From: a virus
Virus record (IMG/VR): IMGVR_UViG_3300025655_005251
Span: 1-25,302 of that record
Strand: one strand, 5' to 3'
DNA length: 25,302 bases
The position numbers and the translations under genes were made by a program. The notes below the pieces were generated by a model, which worked only from the letters and a program-made list of their open reading frames with translations, searched no databases and was not told the DNA's origin. Positions 8,698-16,999 of the stretch are shown in pieces; the stretch's first letter is position 1, and every line of letters starts with the position of its first letter.

Positions 8698-9072
8698 ATG
8701 GGAAGACCTAAGAAAAAAGAAATAGTACTATCCAAGGATTCGGTCCTTAGTTTAATGCAAGAAATCTACAATGAGTTGGTAGAACAAAGAGCGACTGCCG
8801 TAAGAATTCAGAATAAAATGTTGGCAATGTTGAAAGACCCTGAGGATATGACTGTTATAGGTCCTGTAATTAAAGAACAACAAAAAATAATAAACGATAC
8901 AATCGAGAAAAAACTAACCCTTTCTAAATTACAATCTTCAATATGGGAAAAGGCATCTAATAATGATTCTGAAACTTTCAATTTAGCAGAAATGGATGAT
9001 GATGTATTACAAGCATTAATACAAAAAGATTTAAGTAACGATAATAGAGACGAGGGTTATAGTATAAGTTAA
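8698..9072 (+). CDS. Small protein with AT-hook-like N-terminus
   Basis: A 124-residue protein starting MGRPKKKE, similar to the minor-groove-binding core of AT-hooks. It continues as long amphipathic helices (about residues 12-90, coiled-coil-like) and ends in an acidic tail. I do not recognise the family. Size, helical content, a nucleic-acid-binding N-terminus and a place before structural genes are compatible with a small terminase subunit or a transcription co-factor, but nothing in the sequence decides this. A promoter-like ATATTTATA ends five bases before the ATG, so its transcript would have a very short or no leader. It ends 10 bases before the next gene. Confidence 0.6.
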   Translation: MGRPKKKEIVLSKDSVLSLMQEIYNELVEQRATAVRIQNKMLAMLKDPEDMTVIGPVIKEQQKIINDTIEKKLTLSKLQSSIWEKASNNDSETFNLAEMDDDVLQALIQKDLSNDNRDEGYSIS

Positions 9073-9082
9073 TCATACTACC

Positions 9083-11017
9083 ATGTCTATAGATTTAAGT
9101 CAAGATAACGCAACCATAAAGGCAAAATTAAGTGCCTATGTTACCGTATTAGAGACAGATTCTAATGAGAAAAAACTTAATAAGGGTTTATTTGGTGATG
9201 CACAAGATTTAGATAATAAAAAAACAACTCAATCTATTTCTGAATTAACTTCAGGTGTTACAAAATCAATTAAAACAGTAAAAAATCAATTTGAAGAATT
9301 AATTGATATTTTTAAATACACTTTACCTAATAATCAAAGTGGTTCATACAATAGTACATTAGTTAGATTATTTGCCCAAGCAGCAATTAGAACAAAAGAA
9401 AGAGTTTTACAAATCTTAGTAGAAGAGGTATTAGCCGCGATTGGGTGTTCACAGGAACAAACTTTTATTCTTAATCAAGCATTATACATTAAAGTTGAAT
9501 CTATTGATTTATTTGACCAATTAAAAAATAACCCTAACAGTGAACCTGCATCACTTATGTATGAAGCAGTATCAACATCTCCTGGAACTATTCCTTTTGC
9601 AATGAATAGAGCTTTGTATGAAAGAATACAAGATGAAGGAGTAAGTTTTAAAAACGATACAGGTAGTAATTATATAGGTTCTTCAGGTGGTGACATATTT
9701 GATTTCGAATATGTTAAACAAGATAATAATGGTAATGTTGGTAATTTCCTAAAAGTAACATTAGTAAAACAAACAAGTCCCGTTAAAAGAATATCAGATT
9801 TCTTAATGGATTATTACCAATCTATAGATGTTCTTAATTTTGATGTTTTAATGGCAAATGTTTTTCAACAATTAACCGGATTTATTAGTATTGGTGGTGG
9901 GGTTTCAGACGGAAAACAATTTGATATATCTAAATTTCAAAAAATATTAACACGTATAATGGGTTTATGTTTTGATGACACTCAAGAAATTGCGGTTAGT
10001 GGTAATGCTAAGTTATCTGAGTTAGATTTAATAGATGAATCATTTTTTGAATTAACTCCATTAGATTTAAGAAATATAGATGTTGAATTAAGTAATGTCA
10101 GACAAGGTGTTGTTGAATTTGAGGATTGTGATAATGTTAAACTACCTGTGGATGTCAACGCAATCAGTGGAGTCATAAGAAAAATTCAAGGAGAAACTAG
10201 TGATAGTAGAAAAGTTAAAGCGGTAGAAGATGCAATTGATACTGTTGCAAATAACAAAGATTGGAAAACTTTAACTCTACCTAAATTTAATATTAATGCA
10301 AATATTAAGTTAGATTTTATAAAATCATTACCAAGAGGTATTGTTTGTACGGTACTTTCTCCAAAAGTAATGTTTGGTTTTATGGTTGCATTAAAATCTT
10401 TAGGTTCACTAATCGGTGATAACATTGATAGTTTGTCTAGCTTTATGAATAGATTTAAAAAATTTATAGTAAATCTAATGAGTAGAATACTTTCAATCTA
10501 TATAGAAGAATTATTCAATTTAATTAAGAAAAATATTAAACGATTGGTTGGTGACATTATAAGGTCGATTTCAATAGAAAGTCAAAATAAAAAAGTTAGG
10601 ATATATTCAACAATTATATATGCACTTTATTTATTAGGTAGTGCATTTTTAGATTACAGAAAGTGTAAAAGTATTGTTGATGAAATATTAAAATTATTAA
10701 ACTTAGCACTTCAATCTTTAGGATTTAATCAGATTAGTATTCCTTTACCATTCTTAGCTGGAAGTGCATTACTACCAGGTGTATCAGATATTAGGGCATT
10801 TTCAAACACAATTGAACAATTACAAAAATCAGGACTACCAACTGGTGACTTACCCGATGGTTCACCTAATCTTATGAATATAGGTATGTTATCTATGATT
10901 AAGGGAATGAATCAAGAACAGTCAGAAAATAGTAAAACAGAGGTGTTTATACCACCATTAACAATAACACCTGCAGGTGTTACAGTTCCCGCTAGAGGTT
11001 GGGGTAAATCATTTTAA
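9083..11017 (+). CDS. Large putative virion (baseplate/tail) protein
   Basis: A 644-residue protein without a family I can name. The first 60 residues are polar with Lys and Asp, and a mixed region follows. Residues roughly 400-560 are strongly hydrophobic and helical (for example IIYALYLLGSAFLDY), which could be membrane-active or an internal helical bundle. The C-terminal 80 residues are Pro/Gly-rich and end PARGWGKSF. It lies directly before a coiled-coil gene and a gp5-like baseplate hub gene, so a baseplate or tail-tube role is the most reasonable inference. The hydrophobic C-terminal half also allows a role at the host membrane. It starts at the ATG 10 bases after the previous gene. Confidence 0.6.
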   Translation: MSIDLSQDNATIKAKLSAYVTVLETDSNEKKLNKGLFGDAQDLDNKKTTQSISELTSGVTKSIKTVKNQFEELIDIFKYTLPNNQSGSYNSTLVRLFAQAAIRTKERVLQILVEEVLAAIGCSQEQTFILNQALYIKVESIDLFDQLKNNPNSEPASLMYEAVSTSPGTIPFAMNRALYERIQDEGVSFKNDTGSNYIGSSGGDIFDFEYVKQDNNGNVGNFLKVTLVKQTSPVKRISDFLMDYYQSIDVLNFDVLMANVFQQLTGFISIGGGVSDGKQFDISKFQKILTRIMGLCFDDTQEIAVSGNAKLSELDLIDESFFELTPLDLRNIDVELSNVRQGVVEFEDCDNVKLPVDVNAISGVIRKIQGETSDSRKVKAVEDAIDTVANNKDWKTLTLPKFNINANIKLDFIKSLPRGIVCTVLSPKVMFGFMVALKSLGSLIGDNIDSLSSFMNRFKKFIVNLMSRILSIYIEELFNLIKKNIKRLVGDIIRSISIESQNKKVRIYSTIIYALYLLGSAFLDYRKCKSIVDEILKLLNLALQSLGFNQISIPLPFLAGSALLPGVSDIRAFSNTIEQLQKSGLPTGDLPDGSPNLMNIGMLSMIKGMNQEQSENSKTEVFIPPLTITPAGVTVPARGWGKSF

Positions 11018-11019
11018 TT

Positions 11020-11223
11020 ATGGACGAACACAAAATTAAAAATGTACTTTTAGATTATAGAAATAAATCTAACAAGGATTTAACAGAAGCCATGGATTTT
11101 TTAAATTCCGATTTTGAGGAAACAAAAAAAATGATTGTAAAATTAACTTACCATTTAGATGGTGTTGAAAGGGCTTACAATAAACTTTTAGAAGAATATC
11201 AAAAAAGAAATAATACAAAATGA
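11020..11223 (+). CDS. Small coiled-coil protein
   Basis: A 67-residue, highly charged, apparently all-helical protein; the second half (FEETKKMIVKLTYHLDGVER) has heptad-like spacing. I do not recognise it. It starts two bases after the large virion protein gene and shares four bases (ATGA) with the gp5-like gene, so it is co-translated with baseplate components. It could be a small assembly chaperone or a structural linker; this is inference from context only. Confidence 0.6.
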   Translation: MDEHKIKNVLLDYRNKSNKDLTEAMDFLNSDFEETKKMIVKLTYHLDGVERAYNKLLEEYQKRNNTK

Positions 11224-12857
11224 GTATAGTTGATAATATATTAAATACTCAAGTATTTTTTGCCGGTAGAGTTATTGACAACAATGACCCTATGTTATTA
11301 GGTAGAATACGTGCCTTACCTGAAACAGACAATGCACAAGAATTAGAAAAATCATCTAAAGATTTTAACGAAAATAGTATAACTCCGGATGAGAATGGTC
11401 CGTGGTCACCAAAAGACCCATTCTTGGTTTTACCAATGTTACCTATCTTTATAAACCCTGTACCTGAAATAGGTGAGTATGTACATTTATTTTATCAGTA
11501 TAGAAGCACAAGAACATCAAAAAACAAATTTTATATTCCAGGACCATTTTCTACACCTGTTAATTTAAAATATGAAAATATAGAGAAAGCCAAAACAGAT
11601 TTAGACGCGGGTGTTAGAACAAAAAGACCTGTTAATAATATAAAACAAAATCTTTCGACTGAAGCCGCTCAAAGATTATTTGAATCTAGAAAAGGTTTAG
11701 GTCAATATGATGGACGTAGAAACGCGGAATTTATAAATGACAAAACCAAAGGTGTTTTTCCTGAACCAAAAGATAATTCTTTATTGGGGAGAGGTAGTGC
11801 CGATGTTATAGTTAAAGAAAATGATGTACTAATAAGAGCGGGTAAGTACAAACCTTTTAATCCTCCTACCCAACCAGATGCGAATGGAGATAGAGCATTT
11901 TTACAACTATCTAAATTTGATTTTACTAAAACATTAGGAACTAAAAACAAAAGACAACGTTTAGTTAAAGATGATACTTTTCTAAAGTATTTGATTGAAT
12001 ATAATATATACAACCCTGAAAATACTCAGGATAGTTTTAGAGGTGATGTAACTCTTTATAAATTACCAAGTCAAGTACCACAAACAAATACAGCCAATTT
12101 TGATATCGATACTGTCATTGATAGTACCATAAGTGTATCATCAGTAATTGCACAATTCGATAGTAAAACAAAAGACGAGGTTGTGACTTTTGTTAATGAC
12201 TTTTTAACGGAATTTATGACTGGTGAATTGTCTGAATTTTTTGATGTTAATGGTGCACTAAAAAATGGTGAACAATATCCATTTTACTTTAGACCAAAAC
12301 GAAACTTACTAGCTATTTTAAATAATGTTAATTTAAATAGTGATTTAAAATCTATAGAAAATCTTGGGTATATAACAAATAAAATAAAAATTAATGATTT
12401 TGATACTACACCAGGATATAGTTTAGTGTATAACGCTAAAGGAGACGATTCTGTTCCTTACAGTTTGGTTGATGATTCGTTTTCTCCTGAAATAATTAAC
12501 AATAGTGATGAAACAACCGCATTATTGGGGGCTAAAAAACTTTATTTATTATCGAATAGTGTATTAGGTACGGGAAGTGGAAAAAGCCAAATAAATTTTT
12601 CAGATTTTGACATATACGGTATAAGTCAAGATACTATTTTAAATGAAATACAACCAAACACATCATCAATGGTTAGAGGAGAAGAATTGATGGAATTGTT
12701 AAATTTAATTGTAAAATTTTTAATAACACACGTTCATCCTTATCCTGGTTTACCTCCCGTTCCTGTATCTCAGGATGGTACTAGCTCATCTGATATTCTA
12801 AAATCCATATTAGAAGCACAACAAAAAATATTAAACGGCAATATTAGGATTAATTGA
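11220..12857 (+). CDS. Baseplate hub protein, gp5-like (OB-fold, no lysozyme)
   Basis: A 545-residue protein whose start (FFAGRVIDNNDPMLLGRIRA, residues 13-32) matches the N-terminal OB-fold of T4 gp5 and related hub/VgrG-type proteins, where 'NDP...LGR' is the strongest signature. PWSPKDPFLVLPMLP and PEIGEYVHLFYQY continue the OB-fold barrel. The C-terminal end has THVHPYPGLPPVP (about 503-515), a His/Pro pattern common at the base of phage spike and hub proteins. The T4 lysozyme domain is not visible, so cell-wall digestion must be done elsewhere. It overlaps the coiled-coil gene by four bases. The protein should sit at the centre of the baseplate. Confidence 0.72.
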   Translation: MSIVDNILNTQVFFAGRVIDNNDPMLLGRIRALPETDNAQELEKSSKDFNENSITPDENGPWSPKDPFLVLPMLPIFINPVPEIGEYVHLFYQYRSTRTSKNKFYIPGPFSTPVNLKYENIEKAKTDLDAGVRTKRPVNNIKQNLSTEAAQRLFESRKGLGQYDGRRNAEFINDKTKGVFPEPKDNSLLGRGSADVIVKENDVLIRAGKYKPFNPPTQPDANGDRAFLQLSKFDFTKTLGTKNKRQRLVKDDTFLKYLIEYNIYNPENTQDSFRGDVTLYKLPSQVPQTNTANFDIDTVIDSTISVSSVIAQFDSKTKDEVVTFVNDFLTEFMTGELSEFFDVNGALKNGEQYPFYFRPKRNLLAILNNVNLNSDLKSIENLGYITNKIKINDFDTTPGYSLVYNAKGDDSVPYSLVDDSFSPEIINNSDETTALLGAKKLYLLSNSVLGTGSGKSQINFSDFDIYGISQDTILNEIQPNTSSMVRGEELMELLNLIVKFLITHVHPYPGLPPVPVSQDGTSSSDILKSILEAQQKILNGNIRIN

Positions 12858-12865
12858 TATTTATT
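12857..12865 (+). promoter_or_regulatory. Late-promoter-like ATATTTATT element
   Basis: GATATTTATTATTT begins on the last base of the gp5-like stop codon, 15 bases before the ATG of the beta-rich virion protein. Confidence 0.55.
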
Positions 12866-12880
12866 ATTTAAAAGGTAGAA

Positions 12881-14398
12881 ATGTCAATTCACAAATCTTA
12901 TTTTAATAAAAGTAATACAATAATTTACAACTCATACACCAATACGGGACAAAACCCTATTGTGGAACTTTTCTATGGTCGTGTTGATAATGTAATTTCA
13001 CCAAAAGGATATAGTCGTTATCTTTTTGATATTAACTTAACATCTTTACAAAATAAATTCGATACCGGTGTTATATCTACCGGTTGTACAACAACAGGTA
13101 TTACACATACACTACGAATGACAAATACTTCGGCGTTCGATACCGAATTATTAAACACAAAAACATCTCAGGGAAGAAGAAGAGCCACATCATTTGATTT
13201 AATCTTATTTAAAATACCAAACGTATCAGGTACTACAGGAGACCCACAGACATGGGATTCAGGTGTTGGATATGATTACTACAATAACTCAAGAGCATTA
13301 AACACAAGTAATGCTATGAGTATTCCTGACGCTTTAGCAACGGATAAAAGTTTTTCTGATAGACCTTCTAATTGGTTCCAAAGAACAACAATAGATAATT
13401 GGTCCTTACCTGGTTTATATGATAATACCAATTCACAAACAGGAGCAACTTCAGGATTAAATTATAACCAATTAGTTATACTTGATACTCAACATTTTGA
13501 ATTTGGTAATGAAGATATTGAATTTGATATGACAAATGAGATTAATTCTATTTTGTCAGGTGGTACTACAGGTAGTACTGGTTACGGTGTAGCTTATTTA
13601 CCACAAGTTGAAAATATTACAGGTTTAACTGAAAATTACTCAGTAGGATTTTTCTCTCCACATACTCAAACTTTTTATGAGCCATATTTAGAAACAAATT
13701 ATGATGACTTAATTTTAGATGATAGAAACGTATTCTATCAAGACAAAGTTAATTATCTGTATTTGTATTCTTATAGGAATGGTAACCCAATAAACTTTGA
13801 TACAACACCCACTGTTGACATATTAGACCAAAATGGTGATGGTGTAAACGGATTTACAGGTTTAACAACTTGTTTAGTAACCAAAGGAGTTTACCGTGTT
13901 GAAGTTTCAGGACTAACTGCAACTACAGTTCCATGTTTTTACTACGATAAATGGTATGATATCGAAATTGATGGAAACTCTGTTTCTGATGTTGAAAACG
14001 AATTTGTTTTAAAATCATCTGACGGGTACTATCAAATTGGTACAAGAACAGAACAACCAAAAATTTACGGATTTGATTATAGTGGTATCAAACAAGATGA
14101 AAAGATACTCAATACTGACGTAAGAAATGTAAGTGTCTATATTAAAAAGGCATATTCAGTTGCTGAAGTAATAAATGATATTGAGGCATTCTATAGAGTA
14201 TATGTTATGGAAGGTACAACAGAAGTTCAAGTACAAGATTGGACTCAGATTAATAGAACTCCTGACGGATATTATTTTGTATTTGACACTAGAGATAAAA
14301 TACCAAATGAATATTTTGTTGATATGAAAGTGAATACAGACAGAAATGTTGATACTTATAAGAGAACATTAAAATTCCAAATAGTTAACAAAAAATAA
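12881..14398 (+). CDS. Beta-rich virion protein, possible tail or fibre component
   Basis: A 505-residue protein rich in Thr, Asn, Ser, Tyr and Gly with short alternating hydrophobic strands, as in phage tail or fibre proteins; no catalytic motif is visible. The first third has an 'FNKSNT...NPIVELFYG' opening, and later stretches (DILDQNGDGVNGFTG, YRVEVSG) look like Ig- or jelly-roll-type strands. I do not recognise the family. It follows the gp5-like gene after a 23-base gap holding a strong late-promoter-like element, so it may be expressed separately and more strongly than its upstream neighbours. Its stop shares a base with the next ATG (TAATG). Confidence 0.6.
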   Translation: MSIHKSYFNKSNTIIYNSYTNTGQNPIVELFYGRVDNVISPKGYSRYLFDINLTSLQNKFDTGVISTGCTTTGITHTLRMTNTSAFDTELLNTKTSQGRRRATSFDLILFKIPNVSGTTGDPQTWDSGVGYDYYNNSRALNTSNAMSIPDALATDKSFSDRPSNWFQRTTIDNWSLPGLYDNTNSQTGATSGLNYNQLVILDTQHFEFGNEDIEFDMTNEINSILSGGTTGSTGYGVAYLPQVENITGLTENYSVGFFSPHTQTFYEPYLETNYDDLILDDRNVFYQDKVNYLYLYSYRNGNPINFDTTPTVDILDQNGDGVNGFTGLTTCLVTKGVYRVEVSGLTATTVPCFYYDKWYDIEIDGNSVSDVENEFVLKSSDGYYQIGTRTEQPKIYGFDYSGIKQDEKILNTDVRNVSVYIKKAYSVAEVINDIEAFYRVYVMEGTTEVQVQDWTQINRTPDGYYFVFDTRDKIPNEYFVDMKVNTDRNVDTYKRTLKFQIVNKK

Positions 14399-14844
14399 TG
14401 AAAAACGAAAGATATATGTTTTTTAGTAATCTTCAACAAATGAGAAGACAGTGTGACTTGTTGTTAGATTTAGATGAACAAATGGTTGAATCAATATTAG
14501 ATAACGGTCATGATTGGGCTCAAGACCATATTGCAGAAGCTAAAAACAATTTGGACCAAGTTTTTGATTTCATGATGAATGAAACAAAAAAAGATAATGT
14601 TGATATGATAGAAGAGAGAGATTTACTTGAACAAATTATACGTAGAGTCATTGACGAAAAAAAGAAAAAAAAGAAAAAAGACACAACACTCTGTGCAAGA
14701 GGTAAGTCAGCGGCTAAAGCTAAATTTGAGGTTTACCCTTCAGCTTACGCCAATGGTTACGCAGTACAAGTGTGTAAAGGAAAGATGCCAGGTTTAGACG
14801 GAGAAAAAAGATGCTCAGGAAAATATTGTTCAGGTAAAAAATAA
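14398..14844 (+). CDS. Lys- and Cys-rich phage protein with C-terminal 'VYPSAYAN' motif
   Basis: A 148-residue protein with two parts. Residues 1-85 are acidic and helical. A run of lysines at 88-94 leads to a C-terminal module with four cysteines (C99, C126, C139, C144) around KFEVYPSAYANGYAVQVCKG. I recall this YPSAYAN-type module from many phage and large-virus proteins of unknown function; the cysteine pattern suggests metal binding, and the basic charge suggests nucleic-acid contact. The lysine run is encoded by an A/G-only tract at about 14659-14680. The gene follows a virion gene with a one-base overlap, so a packaged or assembly role is plausible but unproven. Confidence 0.62.
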   Translation: MKNERYMFFSNLQQMRRQCDLLLDLDEQMVESILDNGHDWAQDHIAEAKNNLDQVFDFMMNETKKDNVDMIEERDLLEQIIRRVIDEKKKKKKKDTTLCARGKSAAKAKFEVYPSAYANGYAVQVCKGKMPGLDGEKRCSGKYCSGKK

Positions 14845-14856
14845 ATTGTATATTTG
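14824..14856 (+). promoter_or_regulatory. Bacteroidetes-type host promoter
   Basis: A perfect TAnnTTTG -7 element (TATATTTG, 14849-14856) lies 20 bases after a TATTG -33-like element (14824-14828). This spacing is the published pattern for the primary sigma factor of Bacteroidetes. The predicted start of transcription is about 14 bases before the ATG at 14877. It supports both the small gene that follows and the host assignment. Confidence 0.6.
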
Positions 14857-14876
14857 CACTTTAATTTTTACTAAAA

Positions 14877-15044
14877 ATGTCACACGTTACCTACCAACTA
14901 TCAAAAGATGATGAAATAATTATGGAAACTCAGGCTGTTGATGCAGAAAGAGCCATCGATTATTTCTATCTTGACTACCCAGAGATGTTTACAGAAGATG
15001 GGTTTTCAGTCAAAATCAAAAAAAAAGAAAAAGAGAGGGTTTAG
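14877..15044 (+). CDS. Small phage protein, 55 residues
   Basis: A short gene beginning MSHVTYQLSKDDEIIMETQA and ending in a lysine-rich KIKKKEKERV. It has an acidic, helix-prone middle (AERAIDYFYLDYPEMFTEDG). The family is unknown. Three things support it: an A-rich leader before the ATG, a host-type promoter 20 bases upstream, and a stop codon placed in the loop of a strong terminator. The lysine-rich end may contact nucleic acid. It converges on the minus-strand cupin-like gene and overlaps its stop. Confidence 0.72.
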   Translation: MSHVTYQLSKDDEIIMETQAVDAERAIDYFYLDYPEMFTEDGFSVKIKKKEKERV

Positions 15045-15056
15045 TCCCTCTTTTTT
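15034..15056. terminator. Bidirectional terminator holding two overlapping stop codons
   Basis: The 6-bp stem AGAGGG / CCCTCT (15034-15039 with 15046-15051) encloses loop TTTAGT. A T-run follows on the plus strand (15051-15056), and a run of T with C follows on the minus strand (complement of the A-rich tract before 15034). The TAG of the plus gene (15042-15044) and the TAA of the minus gene (15043-15041) both lie in the loop. Confidence 0.85.
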
Positions 15057-15604
15057 GTTTCCCTAATAACCCAATTATATCCGGCATTTCCACCCCTCAA
15101 CAACCAATCAATATATTTACCGTCTTCGTGGGGTTTACCTTTATAAGATTCAGTCAATGTCACATTATTTTTATGTGAATCAAAGAATGATTTAAATTCT
15201 TTTATTACATCAATACTAACATAATCTGATTTAGATATTTGTTCAAATAATGGGGACCTTTTTCCCGACCTTCTAAGGTAAATAAGACCTCTTTTTATAT
15301 TCTCTTTTACAACCTTAGGTACACGTCTTTTCCCAACACTCTCATCTATAACGATTTTAAGGTCACCAGACCCTTTAAAAATTCTATGATAGGTCATCTT
15401 AGGTATGAAGTATGTTTGTCCTTCTTGCAAGACCTGGGGTAGTTCATTGTCCATTTGCAACATCCATCCATTACTTGATTCCACAAAAACCTCACGGTCT
15501 TCACGGTCACGGTGCCAAACCAACTCTTCAGTATCCACATTTTCTGTGAAAACTCTTCTAAACTTATTCGTTTCTATATTTTCTTGAGAGTATACCATTA
15601 CCAA
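15041..15604 (-). CDS. Cupin-like protein with C-terminal 'WLLRGG' module
   Basis: A 187-residue protein of two parts. Residues about 28-87 look like a small cupin/jelly-roll barrel: WHRDREDREV, a tryptophan/glutamine pair (GWMLQMD), GQTYFIPKMTYHRIFKG, and a following strand ending in VI. The conserved His residues could bind metal. Residues about 100-185 (RGLIYLRRSGKRSP then YIDWLLRGGNAGYNW) resemble a short helical module that recurs in phage head-associated and other phage proteins, here in a divergent form. Function unknown. It is translated after the 448-residue protein, overlapping it by seven bases. Its stop falls in the loop of the shared terminator with the convergent small gene. Confidence 0.6.
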   Translation of the reverse strand: MVMVYSQENIETNKFRRVFTENVDTEELVWHRDREDREVFVESSNGWMLQMDNELPQVLQEGQTYFIPKMTYHRIFKGSGDLKIVIDESVGKRRVPKVVKENIKRGLIYLRRSGKRSPLFEQISKSDYVSIDVIKEFKSFFDSHKNNVTLTESYKGKPHEDGKYIDWLLRGGNAGYNWVIRETKKRD

Positions 15605-16944
15605 AATCTTCCTGGAACATTATTACCAAAATCTTTGTGAGCTCTACATGCCCAATATCCTGCCTTGGTTCTGTCTTTCTTTTTATCACATTGATGTCTT
15701 GCAGCAAATGATGCTCTTGCACCCGCATCGTTCCACTTAGCAGTCATCACAGGTGAACCGTATGATACTTTAACAATCTTACCTGTCTTTGGGTTTCTAA
15801 CATAAACATACCATTTTTTAGAACCCCCCTTTTTAGGTTTTCCTAATTCTACCGTTTTTCCTTGATACTCCGCCTCATTAATCATAGGGAAGTCAAGTGG
15901 CATTCTTTCACCATTATATACAAAGAACTTACCCAAATCACTCTCTAACATTTCTAAATCATCCTCATTAGAATATAATCCTTCATTATATAAGGTTCTT
16001 GCCTCAGAAATAATATTGAAGTACTTATCACTACCAACTCTAAAAACATTTTCCGTTACAGGTATGTTGTTATCTATGTGGTATTGTAAATCCTCAGATA
16101 TTGTTGGTTTATTTTTAATTTTTTCCAATTCTTTTTTGATAGATTCTTTAATACTAAAAGATTTTTCTATCCTCTTTGATGGTTTGTCCATATATTCATA
16201 ATATTTGTTAAAAACATTCATGATTGCATAATAATCAGAATCTTTATTTGCCTTTTCAAATTCGTTTGATAACCATTGTTCACCGTTGGTGTACTCATTA
16301 TTCAACTCATCGTAAACCAATAACCTACCGGGACCTTCACCCCATCCACGATAGAGTCCAAACTTTTCATTATTCATTCTCTGAGCCAAATCTTTATCAC
16401 GAATAATCAAATAAGTCAAAACACCCCCAACAATATGTTCATCAAACATCTCATCACTATCTCTGTTTGTTGTACACCATTTTGTATTGGCACCATACTT
16501 ACAAGAGGCGTTATGTGTGAGAGGGGCAACCAATAGATAAGTGTCATTATCTAAAAGTTTTTGATATTCGTTTTCACTTACCTTAAATTTTTCTGTAATA
16601 ATATTCACCAATTGGTCCAAAGATTCTTTCTTTGTTTTTTTCTTATGTGAAACCCAATTTGGTTTTTGACCTTTTCCTGTTTGAGTGTCTTTTTTCTCAA
16701 CTCTTCTTTTTTGTGAACATGCTGACTTTTTTTCCGCAGCAGACATTTTACCCGCAACACCGGCAGCCCTACACTTAGGGTATGCCCCTTTATCTGCATC
16801 AGACCTTCCGCAAGGTGGATGTTTTCCATCCTTGTCTTTGCGACAAATATCAACCCAAGGACCCTTAGGTTGTTTGCTTCCTTTTGGTTTCTTTTTTTTA
16901 CCAAACCAAACGGCTAAATCTTCACTTAAAATATATTCAGACAT
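15598..16944 (-). CDS. Three-module Cys-rich phage protein, likely head-associated
   Basis: A 448-residue protein built of three parts. (1) Residues 29-80 are basic with four cysteines in a DUF5872-like pattern (WVDICRKDKDGKHPPCGR, then YPKCRAAG and a third cluster SACSQKR). (2) Residues 122-235 contain LLVAPLTHNASCKYG and GANTKWCTTN, a KYGxxTKWC signature seen in phage proteins of unknown role. (3) Residues 358-448 are basic with KWYVYVRNPKTGKI, RHQCDKKKDRTKAGYWACR and a terminal tryptophan. The third module directly follows MINE/A (E357, A358), a site of the type cut by T4 prohead protease, so it may be released and packaged. Two other I-x-E sequences lie at 282-284 and 312-314. It is the first gene of a minus-strand pair. 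Confidence 0.6.
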   Translation of the reverse strand: MSEYILSEDLAVWFGKKKKPKGSKQPKGPWVDICRKDKDGKHPPCGRSDADKGAYPKCRAAGVAGKMSAAEKKSACSQKRRVEKKDTQTGKGQKPNWVSHKKKTKKESLDQLVNIITEKFKVSENEYQKLLDNDTYLLVAPLTHNASCKYGANTKWCTTNRDSDEMFDEHIVGGVLTYLIIRDKDLAQRMNNEKFGLYRGWGEGPGRLLVYDELNNEYTNGEQWLSNEFEKANKDSDYYAIMNVFNKYYEYMDKPSKRIEKSFSIKESIKKELEKIKNKPTISEDLQYHIDNNIPVTENVFRVGSDKYFNIISEARTLYNEGLYSNEDDLEMLESDLGKFFVYNGERMPLDFPMINEAEYQGKTVELGKPKKGGSKKWYVYVRNPKTGKIVKVSYGSPVMTAKWNDAGARASFAARHQCDKKKDRTKAGYWACRAHKDFGNNVPGRFW

Positions 16945-16975
16945 ACTTGATTTTTCGCCTTTTTGTTATATATAT

Positions 16976-16984
16976 TATAAATAT
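16976..16984 (-). promoter_or_regulatory. Late-promoter-like ATATTTATA element
   Basis: The minus strand reads GATATTTATAATAT 32 bases before the 448-residue protein. The same bases on the plus strand read TATAAATAT, 15 bases before the ATG at 17000, an exact copy of the T4 late element TATAAATA. It could therefore serve either or both of the divergent genes. Confidence 0.5.
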
Positions 16985-16999
16985 CAAAGAAAACCGATT

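Noticed and set aside
11220-12857. Lysozyme domain in the gp5-like protein
   Set aside because: No T4-lysozyme-like catalytic E...D...T pattern is visible between the OB-fold and the C-terminal region.
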